A stretch of DNA of 64,000 nt, taken from assembly GCA_013396655.1 (NCBI GenBank), contig WBMV01007609.1, positions 400,459 to 464,458 of the forward strand. Reading direction: 5' to 3'. The DNA is from Campylorhamphus procurvoides. Lineage: Eukaryota; Chordata; Aves; Passeriformes; Dendrocolaptidae. How positions within the stretch are numbered: position 1 is the first letter of the stretch; every line of letters starts with the position of its first letter. This document shows positions 36,036-47,855 of this stretch, one piece after another. A program made the position numbers and the translations under genes. The notes beneath the pieces were generated by a model, which saw only the letters and a program-made list of their open reading frames with translations, had not been told where the DNA came from and searched no databases.

Positions 36036-38507
36036 CCTGTCTCCCCCAGCAGCAGGCCAGGATCGGAGCAGCAGGACTTCCACTGAACTCACAACCCAGG
36101 CACAACCAACCTGCTCTTTGCCCAAACTAAACCCTCCCTGGCTCCTCCTCAGGAGCACCCAAAGGAAGGTCCCACAGCAGGGCCATCCCAGCCCTGCTCA
36201 GGGCCAGGCACTGGGGCAGGACCAGCCCTCAGCTTCCTCTTCCCCCAGCCTTGGCCAGGGCATGGGGACCTCTGGAGGTTCCAGCAGGCTCCACATGGCC
36301 ATGGAAGTTCTCAGGAGCACACAACAAATGGACATAAAATTAGGAGTGTTTTATCCAAGAAAAACAGCAGAGAGCTGGCCTTGGAGCCTTAGCTGGGAGC
36401 TGAGCCACAATTCCCTGCTTCTCCCAGGGATCGTTTCTCTCGTGGAGGGCAAAGGCTGCTTTGCCCAGGTCTCCTCTCACACTTGGGGCCATCCTGAGCA
36501 CCAGACACTCCATGAACGAGGCACACCCCCCATCCCAACAGCAGAAGACTGGGGATCCCGTGTACATCCCCCTCATTTACTACACAATTCTTCAGTTCCC
36601 ACAAACACTCAGCACTGTACTCAGAAAAAAATAATCACAGTCTGTTTTTTGGAGTCCTTCCCGAGGTTCTGGTACTGTTTTTGAAAGGATTTTTCAGCAA
36701 AGCCCCTTCTGGGAGCACACCTGCCTGGAGAGCAGGATCTCAGGGAGGAGCCAAGGACTTTGGGAATGCTGAAAAGCTGCACCACAGCCACTCACCTAGT
36801 GCATTTTCATCCCTTTCCCTTAGTTATTAAACCAAATCCTTCCTATCAGTTACCACCAACCTCCACAGTTGCCTGCCAAGACTTAAGGACGACTCCAACC
36901 CCAAGAACCTGCCAGCAAGTTTTATTTAAAGCAGTGAAACCTCTGCCCTCGAGGACGCTCCTCTTTGCACCCTTTTCACTGCTTTTCCCCCACTCCTTCA
37001 GGGGGGTTCCACATTTTGATATCTGAAATGAGCTCCCCTTCCTCAAATTTTCACGTGTGAGCTGCACAACTTCCTCAGCAGCCACGACTGGCCTCGTTCT
37101 GCTGTACCAATATCGAGGGGATGCCACCAGCAATCGAGCCAGGGGCAAGACGTGCCAACCTTTCCCTGCCCTAAGCCCGAGGAGGGTGGCACACTCCTGC
37201 CCCTGGCGCTGCCCAGCAGATGGTTCCTGGTGGGAGAGGAGCTGGCATTTCACATTTTGGAGCTTTTCCTTGAGCCGGGAGCCAGCTCAGCCAGCAGGGC
37301 ATCAAACCACATCAGCCCAAGGCGTCTTGAGGGCTTTGGTGGGGTGGGCAGGGTGGGCACTGCTGTCCCCACGCAGGTCACCCATGCACTGCTGGGGGGA
37401 GCAGGGGCTGGGCAGGCAGGGCAAGCCAGCTATCCTGCAGCTCCATCTAGTGTGGCATTTATTTATTCCTGCCTTTATTCCTGTCCCTGCCCGCCTTTTG
37501 AGAAGCCCTGGCTCCTGGAGGCACAGGATTTCCACACTCGTGTGCTTAACCCCTCCCCAGATCATTAAATCAGGACATTTCCAGCTGGGGCCGCTGCGGG
37601 TGACACCACAAAAACACGATTCCAGGCGCATTTACGAGCAGGGAGGAAGGGAAAAGGCGGGGAGCCTCTATTTTTTAAAATCCTGTCATCGTTTCTCCAC
37701 TTGGAAGTACCTGGGGCTGCCCCCGCTGCAAAAGGGGCAACCTGAGCAGGCCCCGAGGCTCAGCTGGCTCCAATACAGCTCTGGTTTGAAAAAGGATTCC
37801 CATTTTGGAGCTCTTGACTCCTGCCCAGTTGTCTCCACCAGCACCCACCACACCTGAGGTGCCCAGGAATTCAGAGGAAGGTGGGTTCCCCTTGAACGAG
37901 CTCCACCATGAACTCTGGGCGTGCTTGAACTTGTAGTGTCAAATGGGGAGAAAAGGGAAGAAAACAGAAACCTTTTTGGAAAAAGAGCTGGGTGAGATTC
38001 CCAAGGAACGAAGGGGAAAGTGGGATGAGATCCTTCCCTCTGTTTTCTCCCCCACATATGCTCACCTGGACACAGTTGCATGTCTCCCCCCCCTAGTCCC
38101 TCCACAAAGCCAGTCCCAAGAGCCCCGCTGCCCCCAGCCTTGGTGCCCCTGTGCCCCTCCTCCTGCACAGCTGCTCCTCAGGGCAGCCAAGCAGCACTTT
38201 GTGTCCGATATGACATCTTTAACAACTCCCAATATCCAGAGAGTTTCAAATCCTGCCAGGGAGGGGAGCTTTAAGCAAGAGGAGATGTGTAAACACTTGA
38301 ATAAAGAAATGAGTTATCAACAGGCATTTATTTTTAAATGCCAGAAGGCTACAAACCATTACCAGGCGAGGCATGGGCATTAAATGAGGTTCACAGCGGG
38401 CTTTGTACAACGTGCTCCAACACTTTTCTTCCACTTTTTGTTAAGAGTCTCTGCAGTGCCATTGCCTGCTCACCAAACCCATGGATCCCAACTGCTCAGC
38501 TTCCCAC

Positions 38508-38700
38508 AGAATCATCAAGGTTGGAAAAGACCTCCAAGATGCTCCAGCCCAACTTTGACTGAACTTCCACCGTTCCCATCAAACCACGTGGCCAAATGCC
38601 ACACCAGCTTGGTTTTGGGACACTTCCAGGGACAGTAGCTCCACCACTTCCCTGAGGAACGTGTTGCCAAGCTCTGTGCTCCAGTCCCTTGGCAGAGAAA
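38508..38700 (-). mobile_element. CR1 LINE fragment
   Basis: AATCATCAAGGTTGGAAAAG with CCTCCAAGATGCTCCAGCCC and GGGACACTTCCAGGGACAGT. Confidence 0.85.
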
Positions 38701-38857
38701 GGGAAAGGGCTGCAAAGAAATAGGGTAGAAACTCTCAAGGTCAGGGATTCCAAGAGTGCCCCCAAGGCTGCCCTGTGGTGCAGCCCTGTGGCTCCTCCAT
38801 GCTGCTGCACCCCAAAATTCAGCATCTCCCAGCCCCAGGAGCTGCTGCCCATCCTCA

Positions 38858-38995
38858 CACAATGTCCTGAGCTGGAAGGGACCCACAAGGATCACCAAAT
38901 CCAACAGCCCAGCAATCCCTGAGAGTGATGGCCAAGTGCTCTTTGGAAGGGCTCTCCACAGCAGGCCCACACTCCAGAGGTGCATCAAGCTGAGA
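38858..38995 (-). mobile_element. CR1 LINE 3' end
   Basis: CCTGAGCTGGAAGGGACCCA with CAAGGATCACCAAATCCAAC, the same subfamily as the copy at 20979. Confidence 0.75.
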
Positions 38996-41214
38996 TAAAC
39001 AGGGCTAAGGAGACAAAACCTCTGGCCAAAATGTGGGGGTTTGCCATGGCTTGCAGCAAACAGGGACCTCCTTCAGTGCACAGCTCCTGCTGAAGGAATG
39101 TCAGGACTTTGGGTATTGAAAACTCTCACCAAAAAATAATGTGAGGAAAAATGTACTTATTTTCATTGGAATGAAACCCTCCTGGCTTCCCATTCCTCTG
39201 CTACCCCAGCCAGCCACAGCTCCCCACCCCAGGGGGAACAGCGTCTCTGTGTGGGCCCATCAGGTGCTGGTTTAGTTTGGCCTTGAGTCCCATGTGTCTT
39301 ACAAGCCCTCATAAAACAACTTCCCAACATGCTTTTATTCTGGGGATGTTCTGCCTTGAACGCGTCCAATTCATCTCCCTTTTCCAGCACACACCCAGAA
39401 GCCCGAGGGAAGCAGAGTTGTTTTCTCCCCGCTACCCCAATCAAGTTGTTTGGTAGAACACGTGGGTTGGAAGTGAATCCAATAATGTCGCTGGCAATTC
39501 AAGGGAACTGCTTTTACCAGGAGTGAAAATGCAGGTAGCAACCCTGCTGAAACTGGAATTAATGTGGATCCGAAGTGCACGGAGAAATAGACTTTCCAGC
39601 AGGGAAACTACATCCCATTAGCTCTGAAACTCCATTCTGTTCCACTGGGGAAAACTGTGTCATTGAAAACTGTGTCAGGGGCTGCAGGGACAGGCTCTGG
39701 CCAAACCTCAGCCAGGCACAGACAGGGGATTCCAGAGCTGTGGATGTTCTCGCAGTGAGGATGCATCCAACAGTCCAAATTTTCTTGCCAGTGCAGCAAA
39801 CGCTCGTTAAAACTCCCAACAACTCTAACAAAAGCACCTCTTTGCTGCAGAAAGACTTCAGTAAGAATTAATGAGTGATTTCTGCATTTGAGTTTGATGA
39901 TTCCAGACTGGACTGGCCCGAGTGGCAGGATGTGGATAAATCATTTCAAGCACAGCAATGCTGGGAAGAAGAGCAAACATGGTGGGTGATGAAGCCTCCA
40001 GGGCAGCACACATGGGCTCTGCTCCTCCTTCAGGGGGAACCCACTGACCTGCAGCATTTGAATGGTCAAATTATTACTCATTTCCATAAATACCTGAAAG
40101 ATTTCCAAAGACAGCCCAGGGGAGAGACTGGGAGGGGATATAAGATACACAGACGGAGCACCAGGGAGGGTTTGGGGAGTCGGAATTGGGAAGTCTGTGT
40201 TTTCACTCAACAGTCTTTCAGCCAGATCCCACTGGATCTAACCCATCTCTTGGCTACAGCATCTCCCACCCATGAGAGCTGGCCCTGGGGTGTGGAAGGG
40301 CAGCAAGGGCCCATTAAATGCATTTGGCATCGTGTATTTTCCCATTTTTTCCACAGTCACCCAACACACAGGTCTCCTGCATCTCACCAGCACAACAGCC
40401 AAGCTGAGAAAACCAGCCAGGAATCCCAAAATCCAGAGTTATCCTGGGCAGGGGCATTTGGGGGCAAAGCAGCATGTGGGGAGGGAGCTCATCCCATCCA
40501 CCCTTGGAGTCCTGGCATGATCTCCCTCCATGTTCACCCCAGCTCCTGACTCCTGACCCCACAGTTCAAACAGGAGCAGCTCAGCGCCCCCAACATCCCT
40601 CACGCTGGGTTTTAGGGGAGGCTCTGGGAGCAATCCATCATCATCCTCCTCAACCCTTGCACAACCAGGGGCTGTTGTGATATCATTTTAAACCCCCAGC
40701 TGGGTGAATTTTGCTTCCTGCAGGGCTGAGGGATGCTGAGCTCTGGCTCACTCCAGTCCCCAAGCACATGGGACACGGTCCCACCACTCCTGGGCCCTCA
40801 CTGTGCAGCCAGACACGTCCCATTACTTCTCATCTTCAAATCCCATTATTCAGGGCTAACAAGGAAATCATTTTAATTAAGGACATTAAAAATATGTTTG
40901 CCTCTGCATTTGAAGTAGGTGTCAATTTGAAGGTGTGGAAAGGAGCACTCCAGCCATGCCAGGATCTGTTCATGTTGGGGGCAGCAGGGGATGGGCTGGG
41001 GGATACAGGAGGGGAAGAGCCTTGTCATGAGCACTTTCAACCCTCCTGTCTCCTTCCAGCTCCAGTTCCAGCAGCTGCCAGGCCTGCTGAAGCTCCAGAC
41101 ACAGGCAGGAGGCAGGGTTGCCAGGGTGGAAGTGCCAACAAGCAACAGGCAAACCAAAGCCCCAGTTGAGGAGTCTCCTGCTAACGCATTTTTGTAGGAA
41201 TGGGGACCCAGGTG

Positions 41215-41506
41215 AGCGTTGGTCTCTTCTCCCCAGGAACAAGCGTCAGGACAAGAGGAAATGCCCTCAAGTGGCACCAGAGGAAGCTTAGATTGGATAT
41301 CAGGGGAAATTTCTCCGTGGAAAGGGCTGTCCAGCCCTGGCATGGCTGCCCAGGGTGGTGGAGTCCCCATCCCTGGAGGGATTTAAAAGCCCTGTAGATG
41401 TGGCACTTGGGGATATGGGTTAGTAGTGGGCTTGGTAGTGCTGGGGGAACAGCTGGGTTTGATTTTAGAGGGCTTTTCCAACCATAATGACTCTGTAATT
41501 TTATGA
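41215..41506 (+). mobile_element. CR1 LINE 3' end
   Basis: GGACAAGAGGAAATGCCCTC, CCAGGGTGGTGGAGTCCCCA and GGAGGGATTTAAAAGCCCTG to TCCAACCATAATGACTCTG, followed by an A-rich tract. Confidence 0.9.
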
Positions 41507-43285
41507 AAATCAGCAAAAAAAAAAGGTGTTGGAAGCCCCTCAGAGAAGCTCTGAGGTCATAAACCAGCAAGGAGAGATGAGCACATTCTGAAGATGGCCC
41601 AGGTGCCCATGGGCTGCACTGGCCTCTCATGTCCCCTCTGCAGGGCTGAGGACAACCTGGAGAGCCCAGCTCCTGGTTCCACTCCCTCCTTTGCTTGCTG
41701 CTGCTCCCTAACACCACAAAACTGCACCACCAGTGTCCCAGGCTTGCCACGGGTGCCACCAACCCACAGGAAGCTCCGCTCAATAATGACACCACAGGGA
41801 GGTGGCTCTTGGCCAAAAGGATGGAGATGCTTCTCATTTCTTCTCCGTGCAGCAAAGACAGCCTAGAGAGTGCTGCAGTGCAAGGCTCAGCTTAATGCAG
41901 CTGGCTAACAGTCCTACTGAAACAGCAGCTCATTAGTTAATTAATACCCTGGGTTATTAATGTTCCAGCTCTGCCATCTGCAAGGTATTTGTAATCATTG
42001 TGTTCCCACTGTAATAGCATTAATCATAGTGGGTTTACCAAGAAATGAAGGGATGTTGTCTCCCTCGGGAACACTATTTGACAGCAGCCCTGCTTACTGT
42101 GAGGATATTTAGGGGTTTCATTCTTACTGCTTTGCTCATGAATCTGCGGTCCAAGGTGCCCTCACAAACCCCCCTCAGGGAGCAGAAAACACGAGCTGGG
42201 GAAGGTGGCCCGTCTTCGGAAAGCAAAGCCAAGCCAGGGAGTTGGAGACAGAAGGGTGTCAGGGAAGCCCATCACATCAGGGCACAGGGTCAGCAGAGCC
42301 AGCAGGGGTTTCTGCTGCTGTCTGAGGGCAGAAGGACAGACCAGTCCTGCCCTGCCTTGCTGGGCAATGGCCACTTTTGGCCAACATCCTCTTCTCCATC
42401 TGGTTCACTCATTCCCAGCTCCATTCTCGAAGGAGCCCTTTGGATTTTCCAGGGCATCAAGGAATATTCACCGTATCTTTCCAACATTCACACCAAGCGA
42501 AAAAGACTCCATTGACACTTGTTTTCCCACAAACCCTTCTCCTTGTTCAGGACACTCAGCCCAGGCTGTCAAGCTCCAGCAGCTTGTGAGAGACAGGGAA
42601 TGCAGTGAGACACCCCCAGGGACTCATGCTCAGGTCAGGGATGCCCAGGCCAGGCACAGAGCTCAGCCCTGCTGCTGCAAAACCACCCACAGACCCCAAA
42701 CACTCCAAGGGACACGCTCATGTCCCTGCCCCCTGCCCAGCACAGCCTGCACTGCCCACCCCACAGCTCACCCCAAGTGGGGACATGGGGCAATGCCCAC
42801 TGCCAGAAGCAACAATTCAGGCAGGGTAGGGATGGCCTCGCCTGCCTTTGGGCTCTTCATGGCCCAGGGCAATGCCAGGAGAGTGGGGGACAAAGCTTGC
42901 AGAGCCTCCAAAGCCCTAAACATCAGCCCCTCCAGCTCCTAAACCTCCTCCCCAGATCTCGTCCCCACCAATTCCCAAGGCTGCCTTGGCCTTTGGATCA
43001 TCCCTTGGGGTTTTGCATCCCTGTGTCCTGAGCCCGGCTCTGCCCCCAGGAGTCCCTTTGGCTCCCTCAGGAAGGGCAGCAGGAGGTTTCCTGCCTGCTT
43101 TGGGGGCAGCGCTGCAGCGGCCACTCATGGCAGAGCCCCCTGTGTGCTGGGGACAGCTTTGCCCTTGGGGACACCGCTCTGCCCCAGCCCAGGGACACCA
43201 GCAGTGCCCAGTGCCGGCCCCTTCCCAAGGGGGACCCCTGTGGGCACAGGGACCCCCACCCCGGGGGCTGTGCCAGCCCCCCCAG

Positions 43286-43742
43286 GCAATGCAGTGACAC
43301 ATGGACAGCACAACAACAACATATTAAACTTATATAGATCATTTATTTACATTATAAGGATCTTCTCAATAAAAAGAACATTCTTCTTCAGTCAAGAATC
43401 TTCTTAATAAAAAGAATTATCTTCTTCATAGAAACAATTACATTCTTTATAAAAAAGAGAAGTCTTCTTAATAATACGACAATCTTCTTAATAACATGAA
43501 GCTTCTCAATAAAAGGACTATCTTCTTCATAAAAACAATCATCTTCTTAATAAAAAAACCCAAATCTTCTTAATAAAGCAACAATCATCTTAATAAGAAG
43601 AATCTTCTTCTTGATAAAAACAACTATCTTATTAATAAAAATGATCTTAATAACAACAATCTTCTTAATAACAGCTACAATCTATAATAATGACAAAATC
43701 TATAATCTATAATAATGAATAAAACTTCTTCATAAAACAAGC
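43286..43742. repeat. AT-rich quasi-periodic repeat, copy 1 (457 bp)
   Basis: After a short GC part (GCAATGCAGTGACACATGG), words such as ATCTTCTTAATAAAA recur about every 20-30 bases with different spacers. It is identical to the 457 bases after the single N at 43743. Confidence 0.95.
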
Positions 43743-43743
43743 N
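43743..43743. other. Single-base assembly gap (N)
   Basis: One N exactly between the two identical 457-bp blocks. This suggests that contig ends overlapping the same repeat were joined without being merged. Confidence 0.9.
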
Positions 43744-44200
43744 GCAATGCAGTGACACATGGACAGCACAACAACAACATATTAAACTTATATAGATCAT
43801 TTATTTACATTATAAGGATCTTCTCAATAAAAAGAACATTCTTCTTCAGTCAAGAATCTTCTTAATAAAAAGAATTATCTTCTTCATAGAAACAATTACA
43901 TTCTTTATAAAAAAGAGAAGTCTTCTTAATAATACGACAATCTTCTTAATAACATGAAGCTTCTCAATAAAAGGACTATCTTCTTCATAAAAACAATCAT
44001 CTTCTTAATAAAAAAACCCAAATCTTCTTAATAAAGCAACAATCATCTTAATAAGAAGAATCTTCTTCTTGATAAAAACAACTATCTTATTAATAAAAAT
44101 GATCTTAATAACAACAATCTTCTTAATAACAGCTACAATCTATAATAATGACAAAATCTATAATCTATAATAATGAATAAAACTTCTTCATAAAACAAGC
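43744..44200. repeat. AT-rich quasi-periodic repeat, copy 2 (457 bp)
   Basis: Same as 43286-43742 at an offset of 458. The periodic sequence then continues, unduplicated, to about 44300. Confidence 0.95.
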
Positions 44201-44310
44201 AACTTCTTAAAAAACCAGCAATCTTTCTAACAACAAGAATCTTCTTCATAGTAACAGCCTTCATATAGACAACAACTATCCTCTTAAAAAATCAACAGTA
44301 TAAAACATAT
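44201..44310. repeat. Continuation of the ATCTTCTTAATAA-type repeat
   Basis: More degenerate units (ACTTCTTAAAAAACC, AATCTTCTTCATAGTAAC), fading into AAACATATTTACAAAAAAAC. Confidence 0.8.
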
Positions 44311-44604
44311 TTACAAAAAAACCCATGAAATAACATGTAAAACGTATGTACAAATTGTCTCATCCATGTCCAGTGTGTCCCTGATCCCTGCAAGCACAGC
44401 CTGGGCACGGTGAGCACAGCCCGGCCCTGCTGGTGTCCCCTGTGCCCCCAGCCTGGCACACACCGGGCACAGTGGGACTCTGCGGCCAGCCCTGAGCCTG
44501 GCTGGGGATGGGAGCCGGGCCCCAGGCAGTGGCACGGGGGTTGTGTGGCCCAAATCAGGGCAGGGCATGGGCACCTCCTGCCTGTCCTGCTGCTGGCGCT
44601 GTCC

Positions 44605-44898
44605 TCAGCCCAGGATCATGTCCTCCACCTTGTCCCCTTCCTCCTCCACTTCCATCTCTTCTTCATCTTTCACATCCACCTCCACCTCCTCCTCATACTC
44701 TATATCCGTCACCGTCTCCAAAACCATGTCCACCTCCATGGGTTCCTCCATGTCTCTCTGAGGCTGCAGCAGGAGCACAACCTCAGAGAGGGGTCCCTGT
44801 CCCACACCAGCCCCACAGAGCTCCAGCCGTGCTGGGCACTCGGGGGGTGCCACCTCCATGGAATGGCACTGTACTGTCTTTGGGACAAGACTGCACAT
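44605..44898 (-). CDS. Candidate last exon of an unrecognised gene, acidic C-terminus
   Basis: An open frame whose end reads DMEEPMEVDMVLETVTDIEY, then a run of Glu and Asp with Val and Met, ending GDKVEDMILG and TGA. GAG and GAA are mixed, as under protein-level selection, though purine-rich low-complexity DNA could look the same. A possible acceptor CTGCTGCAG precedes CCTCAGAGAGACATGG near 44760. No known domain. The AT-rich repeat at 43.3-44.3 kb would lie in its 3' flank. It may form one gene with the frame at 45101-45343. Not identified. Confidence 0.3.
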   Translation of the reverse strand: MCSLVPKTVQCHSMEVAPPECPARLELCGAGVGQGPLSEVVLLLQPQRDMEEPMEVDMVLETVTDIEYEEEVEVDVKDEEEMEVEEEGDKVEDMILG

Positions 44899-45100
44899 CC
44901 TGCTGGGACAGATGCTGGGATCCAGACACAGGGATGGCTCAGGATGGATAGACTATCAGGAAGCGGGTGAGGAATGGGCTGGGAGCAGGATGAAGGGTGG
45001 TTGTGCTGCAGGATGAAGGCTGGTGTGGCAGGAGGTCAGAAGAGTGCTGTGGCAGCTGCTGATGTGTGTGACATCAGCAGGGACTGGCTGTGTTTGCTCC

Positions 45101-45343
45101 TCACTGTGAGCAGTTCACAAACAGGACGGACTGTGACATCACAGCTTTGTCCTCATGGCAGTACAGGTAGCCACTTCCAACTCGCCTCTCATCAAAGTCC
45201 TCCTTCATCTCCTCCACATTCTCCTCCACATTCACCTCTTTATTCTCATCTATATTCTGTTCCACATCCACCTCCTTATTCTCATCTATATTCTGTTCCA
45301 CATCCACTTCCTCTTGAGTGTTTCTGTCAGCCTGGCAGCCCAT
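45101..45343 (-). CDS. Candidate exon with 12-residue acidic repeats
   Basis: The open frame carries EEVDVEQNIDENK twice in a row, then the related VNVEENVEEMKEDFDERR, then GSGYLYCHEDKAVMSQSV and a stop. The repeat is a 36-bp tandem unit at about 45215-45325. It resembles the acidic frame 350 bases downstream on the same strand in composition. It could be part of a coding exon or simply a minisatellite that happens to be open. No family recognised. Confidence 0.25.
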   Translation of the reverse strand: MGCQADRNTQEEVDVEQNIDENKEVDVEQNIDENKEVNVEENVEEMKEDFDERRVGSGYLYCHEDKAVMSQSVLFVNCSQ

Positions 45344-46483
45344 GCACCATACCCAGACAAACCCTTCTCATGGTTATGTGGCAGTCCCCAACATCCTCCA
45401 CCATCCTCTGCACTTCCATAGCTCCTGTTCCCGCAGGGCCCTGCAAACACTCCTACAGAGCAGAACTGCAGAGCCCTGAGCAGCTCCTGGGCTCCTCAGA
45501 GCTCCACTAGTCCCATTTCTCCAGGCCAGGTTGGCCCAACCTCCTCAACCCAGGGGCTCAGTAGCCAGGAGGGCTGGAGCAGGTGAACCCCAACTCTGCC
45601 ATGGACGTGTTGCAGGGCTGGTGGGTTTATTGGGAGCAAACACAGCAGAGCTGAGAGTGCCTTCCAGCATGGCTGGGAAGGAACCAGCCTGCCCAAACTG
45701 TGGGGCAAGAAGGTGAGAACAGAGGGCAAGGGGGGCTGCCCCCACCCCAGCCTGATGCAGGACCTCTCCTTGCTCTGCTCAGATATCTGTCCAGGGGCTC
45801 CAGAAATTCACCCTCCTCATGCAGGGCTGAGCTGGGTGTCCTGCTGCCCCCACACACCTGCCAGCTCCACCAGCTCCTGTGCCAGCAGCTGGAAAACAGG
45901 CACCTGAGGAAGGGAGGAAAAGATACCCCCAGGGCTTGGCAGGAGCCTCCCCCAGCCCCACCCAAGGACGGGCTCCTTCCTGGCACAGAGTGGTGCTCCA
46001 ACATCACCCAGGCTCCCCCACCTGTGCAGGTGATCCTTTCTCAGCAGCCACATGCCTTTGAGGGTCTCTGTGGCTCTTCTGTCTCTGCTGTTCCAGCCTA
46101 AAATTGCCCCTCCCCTTCTATGGCTGTAACCCCCCTTTTTCACAGGCTTGGAATAACACAGCCCACGGCCCACAGGCTGCTGGCAGCCACTGCTTCTTGT
46201 ACCTGTGCCCATAAATAAATGGCAAAGGATGCCCTTAGTGCTGGTTTCTCCTGGGGTTTTAACCAAGAGTGAGAATGACCTATGGGAGAAGATGGGATGG
46301 GTTGGGGGCTGTAGGAACAGCGAGGTGTCACAGGGATGGAGACCCCAAAAGGTGGGATCAGGCAACAGGCAGACTGAAAGAAGCATTGGAAGGTATTTGA
46401 GGTGAAGGCTTAAGATCCCAGTGAAGAGCTGGAGATGAAGCTCCAACTGCAGGGACAGTTTTTCTGCCCATGCTGAGAAGCCA

Positions 46484-46565
46484 CCACAGATTGTGGATGT
46501 GGATTGTGGACTCTGGATTGTGGATGTGGATTGTGGATGTGGAATGTGGATTGTGGATGGGGGTG
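46484..46565. repeat. GGATTGTGGATGT minisatellite
   Basis: About six copies of a 12-13-bp unit with a few changes (GGACTCTGGATTG, GGAATGTGGATTG). Confidence 0.9.
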
Positions 46566-47216
46566 AGAGAGGGTGGGGGTGAAGTGTGGAGAAGTATCAT
46601 TCATTGAGCAGAGCCCGGCAGGATCAATGCTGATACCTAGCCTTTCACCAAGCAACACTTTGGGCCTTGAGGGAGATTAAATTGTGTGACAAGTGTTCCA
46701 GGAGATGTGCTGGAGATAAGCAAGGGGAGAAATGACCTGTCCTGGTCTGGAGGACAGAGCAGCCAGCTGGGGAGGGAAGGACTGAGGGGGACAGCACCTG
46801 CTGAGGAGGACTGGCAGATTCCTCCTCATCTGCCCCATGCCACAGGTGGGCAGGGGGCAAAAACACTCCTCAGGAGAAAGACAATGATTGCTGTGTCCAG
46901 GTCAAGCACCAATGTCATTTGTTCCCAGCATCTGGATGTGGAACAGGCTCATCTGGGTGCTGGGTTATGATGAGTCCAGCTTGGAAAAGAGGGATTCCTC
47001 CATGGGGACTGGGGACTGATGAGGATGCAGCCCACAGAGCATGGATGGGGTGCAGGGAAGGGCACAGTGTGATCCAGCCTGATTTATTTTCATGCCCAGA
47101 GCTGCTGATTGAGTTCTGAATATCTGGGTTTGGGGCTAAGCATGGGAGTTCTGCTCTTCAAACTCAACTGCCAGGTGCTGCCAACAAGTCAGTGACTTCA
47201 TGAAGTCATTAACCAG

Positions 47217-47292
47217 TCCATCCATCCCTCCCTTCATCCATCCCTCCGTCCCTCCATCCGTCCATCCATCCATCCATTCATCCCTCCCTGCC
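47217..47292. repeat. TCCATCC-rich microsatellite
   Basis: Variants of CCATCCATCCCTCC; starts after GTTAACCAGTCCA-like unique sequence. Confidence 0.85.
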
Positions 47293-47300
47293 TTCTGGAT

Positions 47301-47411
47301 TTCCCAGTCAGATGCTGGCATTTCCCAGTCAGGTGCTGGGATTCCCCAGACAGATGCTGGGATTCCCCAGTCAGGTGCAGGGATTTCCCAGTCAAGTGCT
47401 GGCATTTCCCC
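47301..47411. repeat. 21-bp minisatellite, five copies
   Basis: Units TTTCCCAGTCAGATGCTGGC plus one base, with a few substitutions. Because 21 is a multiple of three, it stays open in several frames, which explains the open frames crossing it. Confidence 0.9.
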
Positions 47412-47624
47412 CCCAGGACTCAGTGCTGGCCCAGCTGTGCCCATTGGGTGCAGAGTGTTGGGGTGCAGAGCGATTCCTAAAGGGACTCAGCCATTCATGG
47501 CACATGCTGAGCTCCAGGGACAGGCAGGACAATCCAAGGACAAACATCCCTAGCCACTGTTTTGCCATGGGCTTTGCTGAACTAGACACAGCTCAGCACT
47601 GAGCACTGAGCACCCACCAGAACC

Positions 47625-47855
47625 TCCCTGGGGACAAGCAGAAGAAGGACGAGACCTTCCCCTTGCCTCAGCCAAAACCTTTGGCTACAGTTCACGGCAA
47701 CGGACTTGAGCCAGTTCATGCCCATGATGTCACCAAGGCCCAGAGCCAAAGCAAGGACAGTCCCCAGGTCCCTGGTGGCCACCAGGAGTGACCATGTGCC
47801 CAGGAGGAGCTGCAGCACTTGCTCAGTCTTGATCCCAACACTCCCGTCACTCTCG
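47625..47855 (-). CDS. Weak exon candidate, hydrophobic
   Basis: Preceded by GCAATTCCAG on the minus strand, an open stretch reads VESDGSVGIKTEQVLQLLLG, then TWSLLVATRDLG and GDIMGMNWLKSVAVNCSQRF, with a possible donor GTGGGT near 47612. The leucine-rich part suggests a helix. No family recognised; GC-rich bird DNA gives such frames by chance. Confidence 0.15.

Larger units (their letters stand above)
30931..43285. other. Gene-poor stretch
   Basis: No gene recognised over 12 kb. The longest open frames (37057-37857 plus, 42205-42942 plus) lie in GC-rich DNA and lack any domain. AT-rich, repeat-free patches that could be regulatory lie near 31150-31480, 40840-40930 and 41900-42060. Repeats are listed separately. 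Confidence 0.6.

Noticed and set aside
37057..37857. Longest open frame in the window (266 codons, plus strand)
   Set aside because: GC-rich DNA with long open frames on both strands, no domain, no splice or promoter context.
42205..42942. 245-codon open frame, plus strand
   Set aside because: Overlaps other open frames in GC-rich DNA, with low-complexity Pro/Ser/His content and no recognisable domain.
43286..44300. CRISPR-like repeats with variable spacers
   Set aside because: Repeats are degenerate and short, spacers AT-rich and related, and the setting is a bird genome.
47136..47444. Frame with repeated PAPDWEIPAS-like units
   Set aside because: Produced by the 21-bp minisatellite, which stays open in several frames.
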